Assembly: GCA_000469685.2 (NCBI GenBank)
Contig: LS997566.1
Coordinates: 35,136,420-35,200,419, forward strand
Source of the DNA: Haemonchus contortus
Taxonomy: Eukaryota > Nematoda > Chromadorea > Rhabditida > Trichostrongylidae
Length of the DNA: 64,000 nucleotides
Direction: 5' to 3'
Part shown: in pieces, positions 11,836-23,890 of the stretch
Position numbering within the stretch: position 1 is the first letter of the stretch
How the letters are laid out: each line of letters opens with the position of its first letter
The notes under the pieces: generated by a model
The model's input: the letters and a program-made list of their open reading frames with translations, nothing else
Database searches by the model: none
Told to the model about the DNA's origin: nothing
Program-made: the position numbers and the translations under genes

Positions 11836-14304
11836 GATGTCGGACACAGACGAAGAAATTATGTCAGAGAGCCCCAAAAGGGTCGATGAGATCCTCGAGA
11901 ATAAGTTTGTGTACCATTGTAAGTTTTTACTCCCTCAGAATATTCGATAGAATTACTGCTCAGTAAGTCCTTGTTGGATTGCACCGTTCTTTACTTCCGA
12001 AAGTAGGAAGAAGTCAATAGTTCCACCACTGGGGACAATGAAGCTATTCCGGAAGAAGCCATAAGTTTACTTCAGCTCGACGAACCGAACTTTCGGCAAC
12101 CACTGAGGGATGTTTCGTCATAATTTTTGTATTTTTCGGTTTAATAGAGCTGATATCATTCGGAGAGCAAATATGCGGTAGGTTTCAAATCTGATACTAG
12201 GAATTCCTTCTTGAAGGACAAAAAAACCTTTTGCGCCTATTCCAGGACTTTCTCTCTTGTGTGGTGCATTCATGTTTTTCTGCTTATTTTTGGAGTACCA
12301 CTTGGCAGTAGCATTCAATTGGTGAGCCAGTTGAACCAGATAGAATTAGCCAATGTGTTGATGTGCTTTTCACACCACCGGTTACCATACCTGGGTGCGC
12401 TTCAAGGAATGATATCGATTTTACGCGCACATGATCGATAACGAACCGGGTTCGCGCGCTACTAAGATGACAACTGTTCACGATACGGTTTTTTCTTTTA
12501 TCTAGGCCTACCCTAGCCCGATCCCGAACCTTATCATAGTCCCTACGACTCTGTCGCTCAGCATTTGTTTTCATCTGAAGAGTGCAAGTCCATCAAAAAT
12601 ATCGAGAAGCAGAACATTGGGGTATGTCAGCTCAGCTGGCTTTGCCAAATCATCATCGTACACCGTGAAAGCGTTGTTCCACAGATTGAGTTAATGAATC
12701 CTACCTATTGCCACCAGATTACGTAAACTTGTTGACAGGGAGTAAAGTACTTATCATAGTATTCGATTTCATGGGTGGGAGAACGTACATGCTCGGTGAG
12801 CCTGACAAGAGTGGGGTTGCATTAGGGTACAAGACGAGTAAGAGCCGATTTGGCTGTTGCTGACACGGTATGAGCGCCAGTGGGTCATCAATGCATGGTG
12901 TGTTGGGTGCCCAAAGCTGTTGTTCTACTTGGTGAACAGACACAAAGAAGTCAGCTACCTAGCTGCAAGGCAGGAATGGATCAAGACCGGCAGCCGGTTG
13001 TTAGTTCGATCAAAATATAAGACAACTTTCAAAGAGCCACCGTGCTCTCGCGCGATGACCAGCAGCAACTATTTGATAGTTGTCTCGCGACACCGGAATG
13101 CTGGGATCGTGTGCTTCAAATCTATGCCTACCTTCCTGTCAACCGCTGAGCGACTTTCGAAGCCGTTGAATCCTGACCTGCGGTTTGTGCGCTCCAACCA
13201 TCCATCTTCTTTGATACGAGTGGATACGGAGAGCGAGAGAAGCTGCCGGGTATTATGCCCTGCACCTGCCTGGGCCGATCCACGTGACCATATTTAGGCT
13301 CACGCAAAGGGAGAGAACAAGCTATAGGGAACAAGCACAGCACAGCAGCATAGTTCACAGTCAACTTCATTCGGTTAACACAGCCCATCGGCAATCTCCA
13401 CTTCTTTGAATGAACACCCAACGGATAGGTCGTAACGATAATGGCAGTCATATCTGCACCTCCCCCCCCCCTCTCTCCCAAACTAGGTAAGCAAATCAAA
13501 TCTCAAATTGGAGCCCGCTGGGATGTTTTCAAACAAACATGAATGATTACCGTGTTGCTCTAAAATTCGTTTCTAAATCCAAGACCTTCCAAAAAGGATT
13601 GCCTTTAGTTGGCCTCTTCTCATTTGTCATGCGGCTCAAGCAGGTGGAATTTGCATTTCTCTATTTGCACTGTTGGTCTGTACTCTGCTGGTTTCACATC
13701 CAAGCCAGATTACTGTAATCCAATTCAGGTAAGTACATTTCAACAGACTTCCCCTACTCCGCCTCTTTGTGATCATCTATCTCTTGCTCCTCTAATTCTG
13801 TTGTTTATGGATCTCCCAGCTTTACCTTGACCTGCGAGACTTGGCAAATATTAACCACCTCAATCTCTACCTGGTAGTTCAATCGTAGGGAAATAAGCAA
13901 TTTTTTACTCCTCACTTGATTGTTTTGTTCTCTGAAACTCCTGAAGTTCCAGCTATCCTCAAGTCCTTACGAAAAATCCCTGTCAGATTACTCGAATGGG
14001 GGAAATTCGAATTCAGGGTTACAATGATGTTGACGATTGCCGTTGCCATGATTATCATGGTTCTGTTGGCAACATATGCAGCTAGTTCACTTACCAGAGC
14101 AAGAGAGGTTCGCCCCGTTAATTATTTGAAAGGAGTTTTTGAATAAAAATACCTTTCATGATACTTTCACTGAATAACATACATTTAATCTTCCAGCTTT
14201 GGGCATTTGACGCTTGCCACACGGATCATTTGAGACGTCTTCTCATTGAAGCATTGGAAGCGCTCGGGGACTACAGAAGAGAGAACCCGAAAAAAGAGCG
14301 ATGA
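11836..14304 (+). CDS. Candidate multi-pass membrane protein gene (exon chain incomplete)
   Basis: Several exon-like blocks lie in order on the plus strand. A possible first exon at 11836 begins MSDTDEEIMSESPKRVDEIL and ends at a GTAAGT near 11920. A hydrophobic block at about 12214-12320 (SLVWCIHVFLLIFGVPLG) ends at GTGAGC. Another lies at 13610-13728 before GTAAGT. The best supported is 13945-14107, RVTMMLTIAVAMIIMVLLATY, a clear membrane helix, joined in phase to 14197-14304, LWAFDACHTDHLRRLLIEAL, ending KKER and a stop. The last two exons are convincing. The upstream blocks can be read in two frames and I could not find one set of phases joining all of them. A small membrane protein with three or four helices is likely; I do not recognise the family. 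A pseudogene or assembly error remains possible. Confidence 0.45.
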
Positions 14305-14801
14305 AGAACTCAGTGATAGCTCACTGAAATCTCAGAATAATCATCGAGTTGAAAAAGATTATCCATTTTTTCTTATTGTAAAACTAGTTGATATCGGATC
14401 TTTGCCATCGCACTAAACCAGTAGGTAACCAAAAAGTCAGTGTGGGCTCAAAAATATGTAAATGCCACGGAAATGTCTTGTTTTTCATAAATGAAGGACA
14501 CAACTGCTACTTTTTCACAAATTCAATGTACGACTTTCATTAGTTACTGTAAGCTGGGAGTAGGCACTCGAAAAAGATAGGATGAACAGGATGAACAGTG
14601 GGAGCTAAAAGGATCTCTTTCGATGTCTCAAAAGAGGTTTCTCCCACTCCCACTTTTTACAAAACCTGGTCACTTCCTTGCCAGATACCGTTAACGTGCT
14701 CACAAAGCAGTCATTTCCTCTTTGTGAGCCCCATCTTGATTACCCACTACCATTACTCTCTGTTGTGGCAAGGAAGATGTTCATGGACGTCTTCGATACT
14801 T
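14305..14801. other. Intergenic, no supported gene
   Basis: This is the 3' flank of the membrane-protein gene candidate. I see no AATAAA close to the stop and no further exon. Confidence 0.35.
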
Positions 14802-15040
14802 GGGTGTGGTGAGTAGGACCGAAATTGTCGCGTTGTGGATAGAGGGACGCCGCGCGCGAAGGAATGTAGCAGAATGCAGCAGCAGGTAAGAAATACAGGA
14901 ACAAAAGAGCTAACAGTGGAATCATGCCTAAAATAGTGATCGCATACCGATTGAGCTGTATGAAGAACGCTAGAGCTGTAATAACGGTGAAGCGAATGGT
15001 CCGCGACAGCCGCGTGCGGCGAATCGATTATACAAAACCG
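14802..15040 (+). repeat. Dispersed repeat family R2, copy 1
   Basis: About 240 bases match 62141-62376 in the same orientation from the opening GGGTGTGGTG through gaatgtagcagaatgcagca, then gattgagctgtatgaagaac to the end gcgacagccgc and caaaaccg. A shorter copy lies inverted near 34150-34218. No inverted ends or protein coding were found. The GTGGTG start recalls a pol III box A, but I see no box B. Confidence 0.7.
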
Positions 15041-16480
15041 ATCGTCTCCCCCGATACTCGATCAATGTCACGGGCAAGGTCTAATTGTTCGACTTCCGAA
15101 GGTCTCCAACTAAATAGCGCTATTAGGGCCCAGACTTCGACCTTCGATCAGCTAGCTACTCATTTCCGACCGTTGGACTCACCACCTCGAACGTCATGCC
15201 GTTATTAGTATAAGTCAAGACTGACTCCAATGGCAAGACAAGACAGTCGCTTCGCTTGATTAGATTACTTGATTCATCACCATTGGCAGATATGTAGCTG
15301 TATCACCATAATAAATATCCCAATCTAGATCTTGTCACCCTCAAAGGGCATTCTACCACAAAATCATTGAAATACCCAACCTACTGCCTTTGAACAAGAT
15401 GGATATTTGGATAATCGTTGAAAGAAGCCAAACACATCTGATTCTATTAGTTACACGGCCGTGCTCACAAAGTAAGATCGGAAGGGTGATTGAACAGAGT
15501 GTTATTTGCAGTTGCAACATATGTAGAGTGACGAGCGATGATGTTTGTTTGAGAGTTTCGTGGTAGACCACCGAGGAGTGAGTCTACAACCTCAAAGACC
15601 AAGTTCACCCATCTGTTACGGAGTGCATGCAAGCAAACAACAGAGTGTACAGAGGTAACATCACTTTGATTAATGCAAATCTTCAAAATGAAATGGAATG
15701 ATAAAGTATAGAAGGAACTGGTAAACGGAACTTCAACAGCAATGAGCAAGAAAGTAGTATCAACCGATATCACTCGTGATAGAGCTATGAAAAGAATGTT
15801 CCAGAAGCAGGACGTTCCTAAACCCCACGACACCACCCACTAATTCATGACAGTGTCATGCTCCTGACCGTGCTCCATTCCTTTTACTTACCCTAAGTGG
15901 CTATACAACCAATGAACTTTGACAGTTCAGTCAAATGAAATCTACACATCTCCCTATTACGTAGTCACTCTGTTCCTTTTGGTTACTTTTGCTTAGTAGT
16001 CTCCTTGGGAAGACCTAACTTCTCCTCTGAAAAGAATAACCAAGGCAGTAGCAGAGCGACTAATAATAGTTAGCATTATAAAGCCCGGAGGGAAGGCTTT
16101 AAATTTTTAGATAACATAAGGGGCCCAGATTATACGTCGATCAGGCTTGATGCATAAAAACTGCTATCATCAAGCTCCATGAACTTCTAAGAGTTTACTG
16201 AAAATAGAGTTCCCATGCTGAGTTGAACATTTTTGGGATTCACACTGCATTTCACGTCACGTTTTTATCTTCACTACTTAAGCCCCGCAGCCCCAGCACC
16301 TTCTATGTACTTCACCGAACGACTCTATCCTATAGAAATTGGATCTGAGTAGAGTTCAGTGGTGTTCTTGACGTGGGTTCAATTCTTATGGGTTCAATTG
16401 TTGTAAAGGGTGGCGACCCGTACTGAGAAGGCTGCAGAGCCATTCCGTAAGGGAGGGGGCCCAACGAGGGCATAGAGCCC
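15041..16480. other. Intergenic, no supported gene
   Basis: A 123-aa minus-strand open frame (15465-15836) is hydrophobic but has no recognisable family or supporting splice partners. Nothing else was identified. Confidence 0.35.
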
Positions 16481-16484
16481 AACG

Positions 16485-16665
16485 CTCAAGGAGAGCGACT
16501 ACAAGAGCCCCAAAGAAGAGATGGAGAAACGTAATCAAGAGGTATCGCCGAAATCAAGGTGACAGCCGAAGATGCTGTAGTTAGATTGAAATGGAGGCGG
16601 CTGACAAGAACAGCGACCTTGCTACGGCACAGGATCAACGCAACTTAGAAGAAGAAGAAGAGTCG
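16485..16665 (+). mobile_element. Probable 3' end of a non-LTR retrotransposon
   Basis: The text at about 16556-16632 reads VTAEDAVVRLKWRRLTRTA and ends in a short GAAGAAGAAGAAG tail. This resembles the extreme C-terminus (a D-x-x-KWRRLTRTADP-like ending) and the simple 3' tail of RTE/CR1-type elements known from nematode genomes. No upstream reverse transcriptase domain is visible, so it would be severely 5' truncated. The assignment is tentative. Confidence 0.4.
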
Positions 16666-17765
16666 TAGGGGATAACAGCATCCAATTGACATTCACATGC
16701 CCTTGATCCTGTTTGAGAATCACATCTATTCTAGCCCTTTCTAATCCGACAGCTAGCCGTTACCGAAATTTAGCAGTACAATATTCATCCCTTATCACTC
16801 TGGAAATCGACCATTCCTTAAAGTGACTAATCAGGCCCGATATGCACCCTATGCCACAGTGGTTTTCGACGCAATGCATAACGCATCTCGAAAAGACCAT
16901 TCCGTGCCATCTAGTCTTTGAGTAGTAGAACTTTCCGTGATACTTCTTGATGACACATGGTACGAACCGAGTTCATTGTGGGGCCAACGACCAATTTCTA
17001 TTTGCCTTACGACTCGAGCGAACAGTATAAAACAGATGTGCACCAAGACAAATGACATTTCTACTCATAAGCCATCTCAAACCTTCTTTTCTCAAACTAC
17101 TCCCTTTCATTGTGATATCAACCCAAACCCTAAGTGTAGGCTCAGCCTATTGATAAACTGTTGTTTGAAGTAAAGAACACTGTCAAAAGGGCTTGTGTAA
17201 GAATCTCTGTCATCTTAGAAAATGACTTCAACAGTTTACCTGAGGCTTCGATGATCTGAAGCCGCAGTTCCTGAACTTGGCTAGTGCTTTTGAAGAAGAA
17301 GTATAGTGTAAGTACTGAAATTCCATAGGGGTATGTACCTCAACGCATTTGGACTTTCCTATGGCTTTCAGGTGGTCTAGTTGAAATTAAATTAGGTATT
17401 CCAACTTTAGAAGAGATTCGGAATCATATGACGGAGTCAGTGTCGGGAAAGCTCCTTCACAGACCAATCATTCACCTTTTCTCCGGAAGGACTAAGGTAT
17501 ATCTCCAGTGCTTCTTTTGAGTCTTTGAGACTGCTAGATTGTAAATTATCTGCGTCTTAAGAATTGATAATCAAGGAATGAGTTGCCGAGCGACATCAGA
17601 GAAGTTTGAAGGACTAATTCCGTCTTCCGCATGTCTATCCCGGTACAGTCAATAACCATTCCCGCCTGAACTTTGTGGTTCAGACTGTCAGAGAACTAGC
17701 ATCAATTCCGGAGTTTCATGAAGAAAGGGGTTGGTCTTCCGCCATTTGAAACCCAATCATTTCAG
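16666..17765. other. Intergenic, upstream of the small secreted protein gene
   Basis: No gene was identified. The last bases before 17766 form an acceptor (aatcatttcag) placing the ATG one base downstream, as expected for a trans-splice site. Confidence 0.4.
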
Positions 17766-17766
17766 A

Positions 17767-18430
17767 ATGAAGTTCTTCCTTCTAATCTCCCTGATGGTCA
17801 TTGCCGGCACGTCTGCCGATATAGTACACGTAGATGAGCTGGAGGACTATGTGACATCAAGAGACGATAAGAATGAGCTGAAACGACTTGACGACGATGA
17901 CTATATGATACGGTATGTCTTCCTCCCTAATTGGTCGGGTTTATCTCCAGTTTAGATCAATTTCATTGGAAATTTTTAGATCAGACAAACAACGTCGATT
18001 GGATGCAATCCTAGCAAGACAGCCACCAAACGTTCAGGTTAGTTAATTCCCATTTGTATTTACCAAGCTGTCAACAGTGAACAATAAAACAAGCCAGGTA
18101 AATAAACTCGGCCCCACTTTTCAGCAGCAATACCGACAAGCAGTACAACTCGACCAAGCCCAGGAAGAACAAAAAAGGCAAGTCTGGTTTCAACGAATGC
18201 AACAGCAAGGTTTGAGCGATTACGCTTCCCAGCTGCTAGCCATCGACGATGACATGAGCATTTCTGAAGCGGATGCTAAACAGAGAAAGCAGCAGGTAAC
18301 AAATGTTTCACCAAAGGTACTGCACGACTTATACGACATCCTTCTTTCTTAGCTGAAACGTCAACTCTTCATTTCAAATCCAATGGCTGCTTCCATTGGA
18401 TTGGACTACGATGATGATTTGTTACGATGA
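17767..18430 (+). CDS. Small secreted acidic/glutamine-rich protein, 4 exons, 159 aa
   Basis: Exons 17767-17912, 17980-18037, 18098-18295 and 18353-18430 have GT-AG borders and matching phases (480 coding bases). The start ATG lies one base after a TTTCAG acceptor. The protein opens with a signal peptide (MKFFLLISLMVIAGTSA, cleavage predicted after residue 17), followed by an acidic stretch with dibasic sites (ELKRLDDDDYMIR, then SDKQRR), a glutamine-rich probable helix of about 60 residues (QQQYRQAVQLDQAQEEQKRQ) and an acidic C-terminus after QLKR (GLDYDDDLLR). It has no cysteine after the signal and no membrane helix. I do not recognise the family. KR/RR sites flanking two acidic tails would allow prohormone-type processing, which is inference. 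Gene structure is well supported; function is unknown. Confidence 0.85.
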
Positions 18431-18494
18431 ATTTAGTAACAGATCCGTTTGTGACCTTTTCATGCTGTAATTTCATACATTCCACTCAGGGTCT

Positions 18495-18500
18495 AATAAA
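18495..18500 (+). terminator. Poly(A) signal AATAAA
   Basis: A canonical AATAAA lies 65 bases after the stop codon of the small secreted protein gene, a normal distance for a nematode 3' UTR. A second AATAAA follows about a dozen bases later. Confidence 0.7.
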
Positions 18501-18633
18501 GATCATTAATAAAATTCGTAAAAAGGAAAGAAAACGATCTATTGTATTACTTTAATGCAAAATGGGGCGAGGATCTGGGGTTGACGAATAATGGAAGTGA
18601 TAGTACATAATAAATCGGCATATACAGTAAATA

Positions 18634-18900
18634 AGGCGGAGGTGGTGTAGTGACAAGTGGCGTACTATCACTCACGCATGATCCAAGGTTCGGACACCGG
18701 CTCGACACTCGCCTAGGCCAACCGAGCTTTCCACCCTCCGTAGTCGGTTTATTGGTAACAAATTCGTCTTGGAGGGAAAAAGCACTGACTTGGTTATCGG
18801 CCACCGCAAGTCATTGTACATGCCACATACCCATTCAATTGAGCCACTACGATTCTGACCGCAGGTCCAATGTTGAGGCGAATCCCTCGGAGGGGATTTT
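18634..18900 (+). repeat. tRNA-derived SINE, copy A
   Basis: It begins with the tRNA-like promoter text ggaggtggtgtagtgacaag, has an eroded box B (aaggttcggacac) about 40 bases on, and continues with family body words gcctaggccaaccgag, ggagg..aaaagcactgact, and the degraded tail. It lies about 200 bases downstream of the small secreted protein gene. Confidence 0.75.
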
Positions 18901-19930
18901 ATGCTCCCAGACCATTATGGTACCGATTTTCGACACCAAAGAAAGGAATTCATTTTTCGCCTGATATTTTCGCTCGGTGTTTAAGTATAGGTCGAATCAT
19001 AACTCCTTTCGGTACCTTTTCATTATCTCGCCAGGGTTCAAATATAAAGTAACCATTAAAAGTTGTAAAAAAATGGAGTTTAGATAACCCTAACAACCGA
19101 TCAGAAGTAATAAGAACACTTCAACTTTCTGCTTAAATTTGAGGTTTCGAAGCGGTGTCCTTATAGGGAAGAAAACGTTCCAGAAGTTGCATAAAGGGAG
19201 AAGTTTTCTGGCATTACTCATTACATCTGGAATGCGCCCACTTAGCTGAATCCCTGAAATTGTAGGTTTTCGGGTTTGAAAGTATATAAGGACTGTCAAT
19301 GAGTGAATTGGGAGCGATGAAGTGACCAGCCAACCAGCCAGTCATATCATAGCAACCTCTACAAAGTTTGGAGGACTTACTTTTCTGGCCTCAGTTGATA
19401 ATCACCCAGAAACTAGTTTCCAGTCCGAATGTGTCATAATATAACACTGACTTTAGCTACCTAAACATACCCCCAAACCCACCTTGTTCAATTTACCAGA
19501 GCTCTGAGCCGCCTTGCATCCGCACGCGTCTTGGGCGACATGGTCCCACAAAAATCCTCTTAGAAATAAGGACAGCTGATTACCACCGATTATCACGGGG
19601 ACTGTCTAACAGGCCGTAGTAATTGATTCGTAATAACAATCAGATTTGAATCAGTTGTCCACTGAACAAATGCCCCAATAACACGAACCAAAAAATGGAA
19701 TACATGAACCAAAAGAATAAATAAATCAATAAATAAAGAAGTAAAAGATAAATACTTTCAAGCCTTCTCGGCCTTTTTGAAATCTGACAGTCAGTGAATC
19801 AGGACTGACAATGAAAATGAGCAGTTCAATGAGTGTTCCAAACGATGTATAATCATAAATTTTTTCTTGTGCAACCAAAAGATCGGTCACCAAGCAATAG
19901 TAAGCTTTAAGTAACTTCTGCCGGAGGAAA
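18901..19930. other. Intergenic, no supported gene
   Basis: AT-rich sequence with short open frames only; no coding or repeat call supported. Confidence 0.4.
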
Positions 19931-19934
19931 CAAA

Positions 19935-19940
19935 TTTATT
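19935..19940 (-). terminator. Candidate poly(A) signal for the TMED10 gene
   Basis: AATAAA on the minus strand about 296 bases after the TMED10 stop codon. It is the nearest canonical hexamer I noticed. A longer 3' UTR than the nematode average would be implied. Confidence 0.35.
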
Positions 19941-20235
19941 ATAACGAATTCATCAACAATAAATAATAAGTACAAGGTAGCTTAAACCATGTTACCCACA
20001 TCATCATTACGGAGTACAAACAAGATTAGTCAGCAACATCACATCAAGATTTAGCCAAAATTCAGGTGACTCGCATTAAAAAAGAGAAAAGGTTAGCGTA
20101 TCACACGTAGTGCACAGATAACCACAGTCTAGTCGATTTTCGGGAACTTTGAGACAAGAATGGCAGTCACCCAGAAAAATTAACTTCATAAATCAAGGAA
20201 AAAATCACGCGTTTCTACCTAATCCGACTAGCTGC

Positions 20236-22827
20236 TCAGTCAATGAGCTTCTTTGCCTTGAAATAGTTGCGCAAGAACATCACCTGAAACAGTACTCGCT
20301 TCGGAAATAGAGTGAACGGTCAGAAGAACTCTCGTGGTAAATCAACAAACCTGCCATATAGCCAAGGCCAGAAGACAAAGCATAGAGAAAATTGATAGGT
20401 ATAATACACGGCTGTTTGTGGACTCTGAAGCGGAAAGATGTTAGTAAGTCATTAAATGAACGGGAGCACCCAAATCCACCTGAACGCATAAGTTCCTAAA
20501 ATTAACCCCATGAAACCCTTCTGCCACAGTAAACATTGCAAAAGAAAAAGCCCTCAAATAAAAGTAGAAATACTGTTGAAAGAAGTCATGTAATGCAATA
20601 ACTTTGCCTGTTTTCAAACATCAGCGGTGAATATTTCTATTCAGCACCGTGTACTGTGGTCGGAACTGCTAGCAACAAGAAAATGTTTTGGGAATTTCGT
20701 TGATTAATGGGTCTCACGATGAAGCCTCTAGGTAGCATCGAAACACTAAGAAAATAAGTCGCATTATACATATTTTTTACAGGATAATGAAAACCCCGGC
20801 AAGATTTTTTCACCCAAATGAACTCATTATCTGAACATTTCCAAGAATTCATTAGAAATGGGCCAATCGAAAACAAGAAACTCTATTGAACAAAGTTGTT
20901 ATACCGTTTGTGTTTCTCATTTCCTCTTCTCGCTGTCGCATGAAGGCGAAATCCTTCACAATTTGATCGGACAGATCTTCTAGACGTCGCAATTCGACCT
21001 AGACTCAAAACATCATATATGTTCAACAGTATGCCGCATAGAAAGTCCAGAGTAGTCCCAACAAAACCATAAACGTCGCATCGAAACGAGGACACCTCGT
21101 CCTATTTCCGCATTAAACGAGTAAAAACGCCAATGAGACGAAAAATACTCAGAGAGAACGATGCAACAAACGAAAAGGAAATAGAAAAGGCAATAAGCCA
21201 TACCTCAAGCGGCTTCAGCTGCTCTGCTTTGGCGAGATCTTCGTAGTTCTTCGCTTCGACTCCATGTTTCATCTTCAACGATACTTCTCGGGGTTGTACA
21301 TGACCTTGAAAGATTACTTTACGTGTTCCAATAGTTGCCCATATAACACTGCTAACACACAGAGGATTAGCTCATGGCGCTGACAGTTCGAGCACAGAAG
21401 CGGGTGACTATGACAAGAACTCTCTCTAACTTAACCCACTATCGTCAACCACAGTAACCTACCTGCGTAATGGAAACGACAGGGAGATGGAATGGTAATC
21501 TTGGGAGCAAAAGCGCTTGACTTTACAGAAATATACTTTTTCGACTTCTATCATAAGGAATCACTTCAAACAAGCAAAAGAGACAACTTTCAGAACAAAA
21601 TCGAAGCAAAATCAAGTACACACAGTAGAAGGAGACACTACAACACATAGGAGTACGTAACAGCATGATGTTACAGAAGTCTACCGTAGAAATGACACAG
21701 GTATGCTATCTGTATCAAGTGCTCTATTTTGAAGGGGTTTGAAGGGAGCAGGTTCACTTTACGATAGTGAAAAATGAATGGATTCTTTTCTATTTTTACA
21801 AGCAAGCAGCATAAAGCGAGTAAACAACAAAAAACGAGATAAACAAAACCGAGGCAGAATTTACTTACCTGTGGTGATGGGAGCATGGTTACTAATGCAG
21901 ATTTCGAAAATGTCGTACTCATCAGCTGTGAAAGCAAATTTCCCCTTTAAATCGCTGAACTTCTCCCGTTTGTACAGCGTATGTCCTCGTGTGTCTGTCA
22001 CCTGAAACAGCCATTCTCGACAACATCAAAGAAGGATATCAGGGGAAACAAAATGGTTGTTTGGAAAGCGAATCAATACAGACAGATTTCTTGCTTCGAC
22101 TACTTCAAGTAGTAAATTCAGGTGCGAAAAGGGACCACATTATCTATAATCCCAAGTCAAAGCAAGTCATATAGTAACACATCCCTAAATCAGATTTGAA
22201 TGTTTCAAGAACGAGAGCTGGAATTTTTCCAGAACTTACCAAGATCAGCTAGTTATGCAGCGCATGATGAAAAATGCCTAACTCCAGTAGCAAAATTGCA
22301 TACCCTTACACTTATATATAATACAGTAAAGCCGCATGCACTTATACTCTGACAAGACCACCTCAACAACACTTATTCTCACTGCTACAGACTATATTCC
22401 GCGCAATGACGGCTTATAGTGAGAACTTTTTTCATAGGAGGAACCTATCCTATCATGCTTTAAAAATAAGATACTAGTGGTAAAGCATTAATAATCTCAT
22501 AACGGCCATTCTTTTTTGAGCTTTTGAGGCTTTCGAGTGGAATCCAGAATAGTGGGTGCTTCACCTGAGGAAAAAAAATTCGGAAAAGCTCACCCTCTTT
22601 TCTCTCATATTTCCGTGTGTATGAGTATGTAAGTATGAGCCAACAAAACTCACATGGACACTGCCTGTATAGCCGATTCCTTCGCTGAACTCGTATTCAC
22701 CGGTGACAACGATATTTTTATGAATTTCTTCTTTCATACATTTCTTATTATTCGCGGGTACGTGGAAACGAATACCGCAGGCGATCGTCACCAAAGCCAG
22801 GAGCGTCAATGAGGTGATGATCCTCAT
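20236..22827 (-). CDS. TMED10: TMED10/p24-delta cargo receptor, 6 exons, 207 aa
   Basis: Exons in transcript order: 22827-22654, 22001-21869, 21304-21204, 20998-20905, 20424-20351, 20283-20236; every junction is GT-AG and in phase. An 18-residue signal peptide is followed by the GOLD domain ([48 protein letters not shown]) with its two conserved cysteines, then [20 protein letters not shown] and the coiled-coil [26 protein letters not shown] single membrane helix ([18 protein letters not shown]) and a cytosolic tail [13 protein letters not shown] end the protein; the aromatic plus dilysine tail is the COPI retrieval signal of this family. p24 proteins cycle between ER and Golgi in COPI/COPII vesicles and help load lumenal cargo. 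Length (human 219 aa) and motif order are complete. A TCTTCAG acceptor ends 12 bases before the ATG, suggesting trans-splicing. Confidence 0.96.
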
Positions 22828-22839
22828 TGTGAATAACCG

Positions 22840-22842
22840 CTG
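22840..22842 (-). promoter_or_regulatory. Probable spliced-leader acceptor of the TMED10 gene
   Basis: On the minus strand tttcctcttcag ends 12 bases upstream of the TMED10 ATG. No protein-coding exon is needed before it, so it is best explained as the trans-splice site removing the outron. A non-coding first exon spliced in cis would look the same. Confidence 0.6.
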
Positions 22843-23737
22843 AAGAGGAAATCAAATGAGAACACGATAACAATGTTAAAACGATTAAAACACACATAAA
22901 AGCGAATGAGGACAAATCAGAAAGTAAACGAAACCCTCAACATTGATCATGCCATTAACAAATAAAAAACAATAATCGGAGCAAACAAAGAACTAGGTGG
23001 AAGGCTATCGTATATAACTATCGTATACAAAGGCACTATCAATTAAACCTTACCAGCACATCCAGGTTCTATCCCGAACCCGGAATTCACTGACTTCTGA
23101 TATAAACATTATAATCTTTTCGGAAGCAAGTTACCGATAAAATAATTACTTGCGACACTAATTGCAACCACAAAAGTTTTATTTATACACTAACCCCAAA
23201 AGAATAATCAGGACGTAAGATAAAAGCTAGCTTATAGCAAATTGAAATAAGGCGAAGTCAGATAATATCAGTTGCTGGATCGCACGATCTATGAGAAATG
23301 AAGAAAAAGAAGACATGAATGGATGTGACCCTGTTGCAGTACACTGCTGACAACTAACACCACAAAATCGGAAAGCCAGCATCCAGACCAACTGGCCATG
23401 GTACCTCACTCCAATAGGAGTCATAGGACAGAGTCGGCACTTCGGCACACTGGTATGCCAACCTCTGACGTGGAACCGACTTGTCGAAAACTGACAAAGC
23501 AAATCGAAGACTGAGGTTAGATAGCAGGCAGCACCGAACAAGGCAAGAAAGAAGGTAGTCATGTCAGCATATAGGAATGAAAGCAGCGGGCTAAATCAAG
23601 TTGGCGATAGCATTCCGCTGGGTTACAGGAAGTAGTAGGAATGAAGAGATCGGGTGATGAACGTGAATATAGCTTAGTTCTTTCGATTTCCTTTCATAAT
23701 TGTAGTATCGCTCAGAATGCATACGTGGTCTATACAA
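22843..23737. other. Intergenic, no supported gene
   Basis: The minus-strand frame 23227-23562 (111 aa) starts with a hydrophobic segment and holds eight cysteines, but it has no splice or leader signal I trust and the rest is not recognisable. The TMED10 promoter should lie here. Confidence 0.35.
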
Positions 23738-23890
23738 TGACCTGCAATAGCCAGCCGTTGTACAAGTCAGTGGATTGATTTCCCCAGACGTGTATGGTAC
23801 CAGTTAACCGATCTCGGAGAGAGCGAAGTCTCCTTGGTCTGGGCGAGTATGGCACCGGGTTTCGCTCACCGTATGGGATCTTTCGGGATA
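23738..23890 (-). repeat. tRNA-derived SINE, copy H (partial)
   Basis: Plus-strand text gccagccgttgtacaagtca, then ccccagacgtgtatggtacc and ttggtctgggc correspond to the SINE body in reverse orientation. The box B region is eroded and the 3' end is missing. Confidence 0.6.

Noticed and set aside
15465..15836. Hydrophobic 123-aa minus-strand frame resembling a receptor fragment
   Set aside because: No conserved chemoreceptor motif and no adjoining exons in phase.
23227..23562. 111-aa minus-strand frame with hydrophobic start and cysteines, like a secreted protein
   Set aside because: No trans-splice acceptor or introns seen and cysteine spacing fits no family I know; kept as intergenic.
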